Shown here piece after piece: positions 1 to 4,973 of a stretch of DNA of 5,344 nucleotides. Made by a program: the position numbers and the translations under genes. Below the pieces are notes generated by a model, which ran no database searches, was not told the origin of the DNA, and was given only the letters and a program-made list of their open reading frames with translations. Origin of the DNA: an uncultured Clostridium sp. (lineage in GTDB: Bacteria; Bacillota; Clostridia; TANB77; CAG-508); assembly GCA_946498265.1 (NCBI GenBank), contig CAMMNR010000133.1:1-5344 (forward strand), given 5' to 3'. Each line of letters opens with the position of its first letter. Positions within the stretch are counted from its first letter, which is position 1.

Positions 1-1340
1 CCTCTAAATTGATAATCTCTAACTATTCTTCTTATTAATCTTGTATCTGTTGTTGATATTCTGTTGAATCTATCCATATTTAATACTGTTAAAGCACTTA
101 TATATATTTTATATTTTTGGTCTTTTGGTATGCTACTTGTTAATCTATCATTTAAGCAATGAATTCCTTCTATAACTAATATTTCGTCTTGTTGTAATTT
201 TAATTTTTTACCATTATATTTTTTACTTCCTATATGAAAGTCAAATTCTGGCATTTCTACTTCTTCGCCATTTAATAATTTTGTTAAATGATCATTAAAT
301 AGTTTTAAGTCTATTGCTTCTATGTGTTCAAAATCATATTCTCCTTTTTCATCTCTTGGTGTTTGCTCTCTTTCTACGAAGTAATTATCTACTGATATTG
401 TTACTGGTTTTAAACCATTTATTTTTAATTGTATTCCTAGTCTTTGTGCAAATGTTGTTTTTCCTGATGATGATGGTCCTGCTATTAATATCATTTTTAT
501 ACTTCTTTTTTTAGATATGTTATCTGCTATGTCAGAAATCTTTTTTTCGTGTAATGCTTCATCAAGCATTATTACTTCTTTTATTTTTTCTTCTTCTACT
601 GCTTTATTTAATTTATATACTGTATCCATATCTAAAATTCTGTGTATATCTTCGTATTCATCCATAGCCCATGCTAATTTTTTTGTTTCTATAAAGTCTG
701 GCAATTTTTCTGGATTTCTTGAATTTGGATATCTTATTAAAAATCCATCTCTGTATTTTGCTACTTCGAATATTTTTACTGTTCCTGTTCTGTCACTTAT
801 TGTTTCGTAGCAATAGTTATAGTAATCTTCACAATAATACATATATATTTTTTTATTATTTGTTAAGTCATATTGTAATCTTCCTTTTGTTGTATTTGTT
901 TTGTCATATAATTTTTTTGCTTCTTCTCTTGTCATTATTACTTGTTTTATTTCTAAATCTTTTTGTACTATTTCTTTCATTTCTTTATTTAAATTTTCTA
1001 TAAATTCGTCTGTTATTTCTATATTATCTGTGTCACAAAACAATGAATTATTTAATTGATAATCTACTGTCATTTTTCCTTCTGGATATAGTTTTTCAAA
1101 TGCTTTTCCTAAAATGAAAATTAGTGTTTTCCTATATACTCTCATCCCTTCTTTTGTTGATACATCTATTAATTCTATTTCTCCATCTTTTTCTATTTCA
1201 TATTGTAAATTTACATATTCATTATTAAATTTTGCTGATAATACAGTGTGTTCACTATTTTTTATTTCTTCTTCTAATAATTTTCTTATTGTTGTTTTTT
1301 CATTGACTTCTAATATTTTGTTTTTATATTTGATTTTCAT
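1..1340 (-). CDS. TGS-domain nucleoside kinase (uridine kinase family), 3' end cut by window
   Basis: This is a P-loop kinase of the uridine kinase/phosphoribulokinase family, expected to phosphorylate a nucleoside with NTP in cytoplasmic salvage; the exact substrate is not certain. The window holds 446 codons and ends in the motif RRIVRDYQFR. Family members are about 550 residues, so roughly 100 C-terminal residues lie outside. Residues 1-60 look like a TGS domain. Residues 65-105 (GMRVYRKTLIFILGKAFEKL and on) match the region in these proteins that resembles the second additional domain of threonyl-tRNA synthetase. The kinase domain starts near 280: Walker A GPSSSGKTT at 288-296, VDNYF at 317-321 with candidate catalytic D318, then DFEHIEAID and VIEGIHCL. 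The ATG at 1340 is preceded by GAGGAGG (1347-1353) with a 6-base spacer. Codons are strongly A-ending (Val mostly GTA, Thr mostly ACA). The family call is firm. It would often be labelled udk-like, but it is not the short classical Udk. Confidence 0.93.
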   Translation of the reverse strand, partial: MKIKYKNKILEVNEKTTIRKLLEEEIKNSEHTVLSAKFNNEYVNLQYEIEKDGEIELIDVSTKEGMRVYRKTLIFILGKAFEKLYPEGKMTVDYQLNNSLFCDTDNIEITDEFIENLNKEMKEIVQKDLEIKQVIMTREEAKKLYDKTNTTKGRLQYDLTNNKKIYMYYCEDYYNYCYETISDRTGTVKIFEVAKYRDGFLIRYPNSRNPEKLPDFIETKKLAWAMDEYEDIHRILDMDTVYKLNKAVEEEKIKEVIMLDEALHEKKISDIADNISKKRSIKMILIAGPSSSGKTTFAQRLGIQLKINGLKPVTISVDNYFVEREQTPRDEKGEYDFEHIEAIDLKLFNDHLTKLLNGEEVEMPEFDFHIGSKKYNGKKLKLQQDEILVIEGIHCLNDRLTSSIPKDQKYKIYISALTVLNMDRFNRISTTDTRLIRRIVRDYQFR

Positions 1341-1378
1341 AAGTTTCCTCCTCTTTAATAATTGTAGTAATCTTGTTT

Positions 1379-1407
1379 ATTTTATATTAAAAATACTTTT
1401 TAGTCAA
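1379..1407 (-). promoter_or_regulatory. Sigma-A promoter of the nucleoside kinase gene
   Basis: Read on the minus strand, TTGACT (1402-1407) is followed by a 17-base spacer and TAAAAT (1379-1384). Initiation would fall near 1372, leaving a leader of about 30 bases with the GAGGAGG ribosome site. The -35 box lies back to back with the candidate sspH promoter, only about 7 bases away. Confidence 0.7.
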
Positions 1408-1412
1408 ATTGG

Positions 1413-1443
1413 GGTTATAAACTTTTTTCATTTGGATATACTT
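1413..1443 (+). promoter_or_regulatory. Candidate promoter of the sspH-type gene
   Basis: GGTTATAA (1413-1420) and TATACTT (1437-1443) form plausible -35 and -10 elements with a 16-17 base spacer. The stretch GGATATACTT (1434-1443), with GGTTA 16 bases upstream, also comes close to the Bacillus sigma-F pattern, with one mismatch in each box. It resembles sigma-G elements less closely. A forespore promoter is expected for this spore protein family, but these boxes are too weak to assign a sigma factor from sequence alone. Confidence 0.35.
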
Positions 1444-1456
1444 ATATTAAGTATAT
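1436..1456. repeat. 9-bp perfect inverted repeat upstream of the sspH-type gene
   Basis: ATATACTTA (1436-1444) and TAAGTATAT (1448-1456) are exact reverse complements separated by 3 bases. The repeat overlaps the candidate -10 box and the expected transcription start, just before the ribosome site at 1462. It could be an operator or a hairpin at the start of the mRNA. In DNA this AT-rich it may also be chance. Confidence 0.45.
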
Positions 1457-1472
1457 TTTATGAGGTGATTTT

Positions 1473-1655
1473 ATGAATTATGAAAGAATTAATTTTATAT
1501 TAAATAATGATGAAAAATGTGATGTTTTTTATGATGAAAGACCTGTGTGGATACAAGCTGTAAATGAGAATATTGCTAAGGTTGGTTTTGTTGATAATTT
1601 TGAAGAAAGAGATGTTTTTATAGAAGATTTATATGAAAGAAATTTATATAATTAG
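1473..1655 (+). CDS. sspH: H-type small acid-soluble spore protein (SspH family)
   Basis: This 60-residue protein resembles the SspH family of minor small acid-soluble spore proteins, which are made in the forespore and packed in the spore core. Family features visible are an N-terminal stretch with R5 and IL at 9-10, DVFY at 17-20 (family pattern DV.Y), the hallmark PVWI at 24-27, VNE at 30-32, AKV at 35-37, and a closing V.I.DLYE at 48-55. The length fits the family. GAGGTGA (1462-1468) lies 4 bases before the ATG. The gene is divergent from the nucleoside kinase. No stem-loop terminator follows; only a T run after the stop leads into the next promoter, so some read-through into the 86-residue gene is possible. 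The family assignment comes from recognising the motif pattern, not from an alignment. Confidence 0.82.
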   Translation: MNYERINFILNNDEKCDVFYDERPVWIQAVNENIAKVGFVDNFEERDVFIEDLYERNLYN

Positions 1656-1661
1656 TTTTTT

Positions 1662-1692
1662 TTGAACTTTTTTCTTATTTTTGTGTTATAAT
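1662..1692 (+). promoter_or_regulatory. Extended -10 sigma-A promoter of the 86-residue gene
   Basis: TATAAT (1687-1692) is a perfect -10 box preceded by TG at 1684-1685, which makes it an extended -10. A TTGAAC -35 (1662-1667) lies 19 bases upstream, longer than ideal but tolerated with an extended -10. Initiation is expected near 1699. This lies downstream of the ATG at 1695 and so argues for the start at 1743. Confidence 0.75.
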
Positions 1693-1705
1693 ATATGTTG
1701 TGTAC

Positions 1706-1719
1706 AATGAAATTTCATT
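1706..1719. repeat. 14-bp perfect palindrome in the leader of the 86-residue gene
   Basis: AATGAAATTTCATT reads the same on both strands. It begins about 7 bases after the expected transcription start and ends 9 bases before the ribosome site. A dimeric repressor bound here would block the promoter, so an operator is the natural guess. No regulator is encoded next to it, and nothing else supports the role. Confidence 0.45.
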
Positions 1720-1742
1720 TTAATGTAGAAGGGAGAGTTGTT

Positions 1743-2003
1743 ATGAGTTACAATGTTGGTATTAATGGTTACAAATTTTTCACTTTTCCACGGAATGGAA
1801 GAAAAGGAATTATCATAGTTTATCTGAAAGATAATGATTTCTTTTCACAATCAAAATATTTTGATTTAACTGATGACCAAATTGCTTCTATCAAAGATGT
1901 TTTAGATGACAACATTAGTTATAATCTAAATAGTTCTAGGGATTGTGAAAAAATCCCATTACCAACCATAATCTGGAATGTCGAACAGATTGTGTATCAT
2001 TAA
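1743..2003 (+). CDS. Hypothetical 86-residue protein, unrecognised
   Basis: I do not recognise this protein. The start at 1743 is chosen because AAGGGAGAG (1729-1737) lies 5 bases upstream. The in-frame ATG at 1695 has no ribosome site and precedes the expected transcription start. The product is soluble-looking, with no signal peptide, membrane segment or cysteine pair. The first 40 residues contain alternating hydrophobic and aromatic stretches that suggest beta strands (YKFFTF at 10-15, GIIIVYL at 22-28). A likely helix follows (TDDQIASIKDVLDD at 43-56), then a tail ending IIWNVEQIVYH. It has a strong promoter of its own and a hairpin just after the stop, so it looks like a complete single-gene transcription unit. 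Codon use differs somewhat from its neighbours, with more TTC, AAC, GAC and one CGG, which could mean recent acquisition. That it is a gene is likely; its function is unknown. Confidence 0.7.
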   Translation: MSYNVGINGYKFFTFPRNGRKGIIIVYLKDNDFFSQSKYFDLTDDQIASIKDVLDDNISYNLNSSRDCEKIPLPTIIWNVEQIVYH

Positions 2004-2005
2004 CT

Positions 2006-2032
2006 TATATATGAATTTTACTTTCATATATA
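2006..2032. repeat. AT-rich hairpin after the 86-residue gene
   Basis: TATATATGAA (2006-2015) pairs exactly with TTCATATATA (2023-2032) across a 7-base loop, starting 2 bases after the stop codon. With almost no G-C pairs it is a weak terminator by itself. It probably acts with the stronger stem at 2039-2071, for instance by protecting the 3' end. Confidence 0.5.
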
Positions 2033-2038
2033 TAATTC

Positions 2039-2075
2039 AAGTCCTAATCAGTTTTATTTTGATTAGGACTTTCCC
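2039..2075. terminator. Intrinsic terminator between convergent genes
   Basis: AAGTCCTAATCA (2039-2050) and TGATTAGGACTT (2060-2071) form a perfect 12-bp stem with a 9-base loop, the strongest hairpin in this gap. The plus-strand tail TTTCCCTTTG is T-rich but interrupted; the minus-strand tail is poorer. It most likely ends the 86-residue gene and may also serve glyS from the other side, whose stop lies about 55 bases away. Confidence 0.75.
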
Positions 2076-2125
2076 TTTGTAGATTTTATTAACTTTCTGT
2101 AAAATACATCAATTTAAATATCATA

Positions 2126-3508
2126 TTAAAATTCTAATTTTTTTTCTATCCAATTTTCAATTTCATCAATTTTTAATCTTATTTGTTCCATAGTGTCTCT
2201 ATCTCTAATTGTAACTGTATCATCTTCCAATGTGTCAAAATCAACTGTTACACAATATGGTGTTCCGATTTCATCTTCTCTCCTATATCTTTTTCCTATA
2301 CTTCCTGTTTCATCATAATCACACATGAATTTTTTAGATAGTTTTTCATGTAGTTGTCTTGCTTTTTCAGATAATTTTTTAGAAAGTGGTAATACTGCTA
2401 ATTTAAATGGTGCTAGCACTGGATGTAAGTGTAATACAATTCTTGTATCTCCTTCTCCTATTTCTTCTTCATCATAGCTATTGCATAAAAATGCTAAAGC
2501 TACTCTATCTGCTCCTAATGATGGTTCGATACAATATGGTACATATTTTTCGTTTGTTTCTGGGTCTGTATATGTAAAATCTTCTTTTGATACTTTCATA
2601 TGGCTTTTTAAGTCAAAATCTGTTCTGTCTGCAATTCCCCATAATTCTCCCCATCCAAATGGAAATGCAAATTCAATATCTGTTGTAGCATTACTATAGT
2701 GTGATAATTCTTCTGGTGAATGATCTCTTAGTCTTATATTTTCTTTTTTCATTCCTAGATTTAATAACCAGTTCTCACAAAATTCTTTCCAATATTTGTG
2801 CCATTCTAAATCTGTTCCTGGTTTACAAAAGAATTCTAGTTCCATTTGTTCAAATTCTCTTGTTCTAAATATAAAGTTTCCTGGTGTTATTTCATTTCTA
2901 AAAGCTTTTCCTATTTGTGCAATTCCTATAGGTAGTTTTCTTCTTGTTGTTCTCATTACATTTTTAAAATTAACAAAAATTCCTTGTGCTGTTTCTGGTC
3001 TTAGATATATTTCTGCTGTTTTGTCCTCTGTTACTCCTTGGAATGTTTTAAACATTAAATTAAATTTTCTTATATCTGTAAAATTAGTTTTTCCACAATT
3101 TGGGCATGGTATTTTATTATCTTTTATGAATTTAATTAATTCTTCATCAGACATCCCATCTGCTATCATATCATTTCCTTTTTCATGAGCCCATTCTTCT
3201 ATTAATTTATCAGCTCTGTGTCTTGTTTTACACTCTTTACAATCTATTAATGGATCAGAAAAACCTCCAACATGCCCTGAAGCTACCCATGTTGTTGGAT
3301 TCATTAAAATTGCTGCATCTAATCCTACATTATATTCACTTTCTTGTATAAATTTTTTTCTCCATGCTGATTTTATATTATTTTTTAATTCACATCCTAA
3401 TGGTCCATAATCCCAAGTATTTGCTAATCCTCCATAAATTTCTGAACCTGGGTAAATATACCCTCTGTTTTTACAAAGTGCTACAAGTGTGTCCATTGAT
3501 TTTAACAT
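2126..3508 (-). CDS. glyS: Glycyl-tRNA synthetase, homodimeric type
   Basis: This class II synthetase charges tRNA-Gly with glycine using ATP, in the cytoplasm, as a homodimer. It is also named glyQS. Its 460 residues match the usual length of the short bacterial form. The N-terminal RGYIYPGSEIYGG and WDYGPLG (32-38) are family hallmarks. Cysteine pairs at 90/93 and 135/138 could form a zinc-ribbon-like insertion. RPETAQG at 170-176 and FRNEITPG at 203-210 mark the active site, with R204 of motif 2. EPSLGADR at 328-335 is motif 3, with R335. The anticodon-binding domain runs from about 365 to the end (VLPLSKK, GSIGKRYRR, GTPYCVTVDFDT). GGGAGG (3516-3521) lies 7 bases before the ATG at 3508. 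A second Met at codon 5 is less well placed. The gene is transcribed alone from a promoter about 40 bases upstream, divergent from tRNA-Trp, and the leader is too short for a T-box. Confidence 0.97.
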   Translation of the reverse strand: MLKSMDTLVALCKNRGYIYPGSEIYGGLANTWDYGPLGCELKNNIKSAWRKKFIQESEYNVGLDAAILMNPTTWVASGHVGGFSDPLIDCKECKTRHRADKLIEEWAHEKGNDMIADGMSDEELIKFIKDNKIPCPNCGKTNFTDIRKFNLMFKTFQGVTEDKTAEIYLRPETAQGIFVNFKNVMRTTRRKLPIGIAQIGKAFRNEITPGNFIFRTREFEQMELEFFCKPGTDLEWHKYWKEFCENWLLNLGMKKENIRLRDHSPEELSHYSNATTDIEFAFPFGWGELWGIADRTDFDLKSHMKVSKEDFTYTDPETNEKYVPYCIEPSLGADRVALAFLCNSYDEEEIGEGDTRIVLHLHPVLAPFKLAVLPLSKKLSEKARQLHEKLSKKFMCDYDETGSIGKRYRREDEIGTPYCVTVDFDTLEDDTVTIRDRDTMEQIRLKIDEIENWIEKKLEF

Positions 3509-3552
3509 AAAAATTCCTCCCTTATTTTTTTATTTCTAGGGATATTTCATAT

Positions 3553-3581
3553 ATTTTATTATCTATTTTAAAAAAAGTCAA
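3553..3581 (-). promoter_or_regulatory. Sigma-A promoter of glyS
   Basis: On the minus strand TTGACT (3576-3581) is followed by a 17-base spacer and TAAAAT (3553-3558). Initiation would be near 3546, giving a leader of about 38 bases. The hexamers and spacer length are the same as at the nucleoside kinase promoter. Confidence 0.72.
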
Positions 3582-3599
3582 TAAATTTCCAAAAAAATC

Positions 3600-3628
3600 T
3601 TGATAAAAATAATTATTTATGCTAAGAT
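3600..3628 (+). promoter_or_regulatory. Sigma-A promoter of tRNA-Trp
   Basis: TTGATA (3600-3605), a 17-base spacer and TAAGAT (3623-3628), with TG at 3620-3621 forming an extended -10. Initiation near 3635 leaves a 5' leader of about 13 bases for RNase P to remove. It diverges from the glyS promoter, the two -35 boxes being about 18 bases apart. Confidence 0.75.
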
Positions 3629-3647
3629 ATTAATTGACTTTGGATAT

Positions 3648-3722
3648 AGGGGTATAGTGTTAATGGTAGCACATCGGTCTCCAAAACCGCCTGTGAGGGT
3701 TCGAATCCTTCTACCCCTGCCA
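3648..3722 (+). tRNA. tRNA-Trp (anticodon CCA)
   Basis: A complete cloverleaf folds by eye. The acceptor stem is AGGGGTA (3648-3654) with TACCCCT (3712-3718). The D stem is GTGT (3657-3660) with GCAC (3669-3672). The anticodon stem is 3674-3678 with 3686-3690, its first pair a T-C mismatch. The loop CTCCAAA carries anticodon CCA at 3681-3683. The T arm is GAGGG, TTCGAAT, CCTTC (3695-3711). The discriminator is G at 3719, as expected for bacterial tRNA-Trp, and CCA is encoded at 3720-3722. It decodes UGG. Confidence 0.97.
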
Positions 3723-3727
3723 AACAC

Positions 3728-3753
3728 AAACTCCAAATATTATTTGGAGTTTT
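3728..3753 (+). terminator. Intrinsic terminator-like hairpin after tRNA-Trp
   Basis: AAACTCCAAAT (3728-3738) pairs exactly with ATTTGGAGTTT (3742-3752) across a 3-base loop, followed by only a short T run. It should end the tRNA transcript. Because the M23 gene begins 20 bases later with no visible promoter between, incomplete termination here may be what feeds that gene. Confidence 0.75.
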
Positions 3754-3759
3754 ATTATT

Positions 3760-3775
3760 AGGTGGTGATTTTATT
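3760..3775 (+). promoter_or_regulatory. Ribosome site that fixes an ATT start for the M23 gene
   Basis: AGGTGGTGA (3760-3768) closely matches the anti-Shine-Dalgarno sequence and is followed by TTTT and the codon ATT at 3773. The context GGTGATTTT before the start codon is identical to that of the sspH-type gene, which has ATG at the same place. No ATG, GTG or TTG occurs in this frame between the upstream stop at 3647 and this point. Confidence 0.7.
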
Positions 3776-4357
3776 TATAACTTATTAAAAAATCTTATAT
3801 TAATTATTATTTTTATTACTCTTTTTATATCAATATTTTTTATTCCAGCATTTAGTCAAGAAGGTTTTTCTAATTCTAATATTTCTGAATCGGAAATTAT
3901 AGATTTTAATCCAAATGGTTTTGTTTGGCCATTACCAGGTTATACAAGAATTAGTTCATATTTTGGAAAACGTGTATCTCCGACAAGTGGTGCTTCTTCT
4001 TCACATTCTGGTATTGATATACCTGCTCCAGAAGGAACTAAATTCATTGCTGTTGCTGATGGTGAAATTACATTTAGACAATTTTTAGGAGCTGGTGGAT
4101 ATACTATTACTTTATCTTTTGATAACATAAAGGTTAGTTATTGCCATTGTAGTCCAAATTTTATAGTTAATGTTGGAGATTTTGTGAAACAAGGACAAGT
4201 TATAGGTCATGTTGGTCCTAAATATGTTTATGGTGTAAAAGGTAATCAATATTCAGATTCTACTGGACGTCCTACAAATGGTGCTACTACAGGTCCTCAT
4301 TTACATTTAGGAATTCGTTTAGATGGTAAATATCAAGATCCTCTTAATTATTTTTAG
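3773..4357 (+). CDS. Secreted M23 (LytM-type) metallopeptidase, ATT start
   Basis: This is a zinc metallopeptidase of family M23, expected to cut peptide cross-bridges of peptidoglycan outside the membrane. Its 194 codons comprise a signal peptide (K6, then a hydrophobic stretch 8-25, likely cleavage after AFS at 26-28), a short linker, and one M23 domain at about 52-194. It has no LysM, SH3 or coiled-coil part. The active-site set is complete: H78 and D82 in HSGID, H125 in YCHCS, and H176 and H178 in GPHLHLG. By family analogy H78, D82 and H178 bind zinc, and H125 and H176 are catalytic. The frame holds no ATG or TTG at all, and its only GTG is at codon 138, inside the domain. ATT at 3773 is chosen for its ribosome site and because the signal peptide starts there. 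It follows tRNA-Trp and its hairpin with no obvious promoter. Codons are T-ending, unlike the minus-strand genes. A spore or envelope role is possible but not shown. Confidence 0.88.
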   Translation: MYNLLKNLILIIIFITLFISIFFIPAFSQEGFSNSNISESEIIDFNPNGFVWPLPGYTRISSYFGKRVSPTSGASSSHSGIDIPAPEGTKFIAVADGEITFRQFLGAGGYTITLSFDNIKVSYCHCSPNFIVNVGDFVKQGQVIGHVGPKYVYGVKGNQYSDSTGRPTNGATTGPHLHLGIRLDGKYQDPLNYF

Positions 4358-4373
4358 CACATTAGAGTATAAG

Positions 4374-4419
4374 AATTTTTGTTAAATATAAAGTGAAATC
4401 TTCCTATTTAACAAAAATT
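4374..4419. repeat. 15-bp perfect hairpin after the M23 gene
   Basis: AATTTTTGTTAAATA (4374-4388) pairs exactly with TATTTAACAAAAATT (4405-4419) around a 16-base loop. It sits 16 bases after the M23 stop and is the longest perfect stem seen in the window, though AT-rich. Its right arm is not followed by T residues on the plus strand. Two of its bases (4418-4419) are shared with the neighbouring hairpin, so both cannot be fully paired at once. Confidence 0.65.
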
Positions 4420-4450
4420 GAGAGGACTCTTTATAAATATTTCCTCTCAA
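4413..4450 (-). terminator. Intrinsic terminator of the efp operon, probably bidirectional
   Basis: TTGAGAGGA (4418-4426) pairs exactly with TCCTCTCAA (4442-4450) around a 15-base loop. Read on the minus strand the stem is followed at once by TTTTT (4417-4413), a standard intrinsic terminator for the zinc-ribbon gene. On the plus strand the tail ATCTTGTTTTATATT is also T-rich, so it can end the M23 transcript as well. Confidence 0.8.
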
Positions 4451-4477
4451 ATCTTGTTTTATATTAATATTTCTATC

Positions 4478-4957
4478 TTACATATCGTCATCTTCATTTT
4501 CATTATCTTCTTGCTCATCTTCACATCCTGAACAATGTGAACAATTTCCACTACAGTTTTCCTCTTTATCTAAATCTCCTGTCCAGTCTAATTCTATTAT
4601 ATTTTTACATTCTGGGCATTCAATTTCTGTCTTATCTTCATCTACATCAATTATAAATTCATAATTACAATATGGACAGATAATTTCAAAATCAAAACCA
4701 TCATCAGCATAGATATCTTTTTCTATGTTTTGAATTACTTGTTCCATTTTTGACATCTTTTCTACTAATTCTTTATGATTTTTTTCTATTTTTTCTATTT
4801 TATCTTCTTTTGCTGTTAAGATATAGTCCATTTGTTCTAATATAAATTTAAAAAATGTTTCAAATCTATTTTTTATATATTCTAAGTCTTCTTTATTTTT
4901 AATGTTTTGTTCGATATCATTTAAGAATTGTTCATATTCTTCTTTTAGTTTAGCCAT
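4478..4957 (-). CDS. CD1247-type zinc-ribbon protein with coiled coil
   Basis: The protein has 159 residues and no established function. Residues 1-80 are charged and helical, with a probable coiled coil at about 45-80 (many K, E and I residues). A zinc ribbon follows: CPYC at 94-97 and CPEC at 114-117. After it comes a second Cys/His cluster, C135, C139, H141, C142 and C145 (CSGNCSHCSGC), and then a very acidic tail (EDEQEDNENEDDD). The architecture matches the clostridial family annotated as CD1247 N-terminal domain proteins, which from memory are often found after efp and near the spoIIIA operon. The start follows AAAGGTGA (4965-4972) by 7 bases, and the gene begins 16 bases after the efp stop, so the two are surely co-transcribed. 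There is no signal peptide or membrane segment, so it is cytoplasmic. A regulatory or RNA/protein-binding role is only a guess. Confidence 0.85.
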   Translation of the reverse strand: MAKLKEEYEQFLNDIEQNIKNKEDLEYIKNRFETFFKFILEQMDYILTAKEDKIEKIEKNHKELVEKMSKMEQVIQNIEKDIYADDGFDFEIICPYCNYEFIIDVDEDKTEIECPECKNIIELDWTGDLDKEENCSGNCSHCSGCEDEQEDNENEDDDM

Positions 4958-4973
4958 TTACTATTCACCTTTC

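Noticed and set aside
314..1476. Several open frames on the plus strand (314-514, 517-810, 719-1003, 1114-1476)
   Set aside because: They lie antisense to the nucleoside kinase, give Leu/Ile/Phe/Ser-rich nonsense, and lack ribosome sites. They are by-products of the kinase's A-rich codons.
1695..1742. Upstream ATG extending the 86-residue protein to 102 residues
   Set aside because: It precedes the predicted transcription start near 1699 and has no ribosome site, while the ATG at 1743 has a good one. The stretch holds the palindrome instead.
2481..3188. Plus-strand open frames at 2481-2699 and 2796-3188
   Set aside because: They are antisense to the unmistakable glyS and have no family features or start signals.
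3509..3647. Glycine T-box riboswitch before glyS
   Set aside because: The leader is too short, and I see no T-box consensus or specifier stem on the minus strand.
3648..3722. tRNA 3' end as an integration attachment site
   Set aside because: No integrase, no direct repeat of the tRNA end and no phage-like genes are visible in the window; the downstream M23 gene alone does not suggest an island.
3650..3772. Longer M23 protein starting upstream, inside the tRNA gene
   Set aside because: The frame is open there by chance, but it holds no ATG, GTG or TTG and would place tRNA and terminator sequence ahead of a normal signal peptide.
3940..4128. Minus-strand 62-codon open frame
   Set aside because: It is antisense to the M23 catalytic domain, has no ribosome site, and is explained by that gene's codons.
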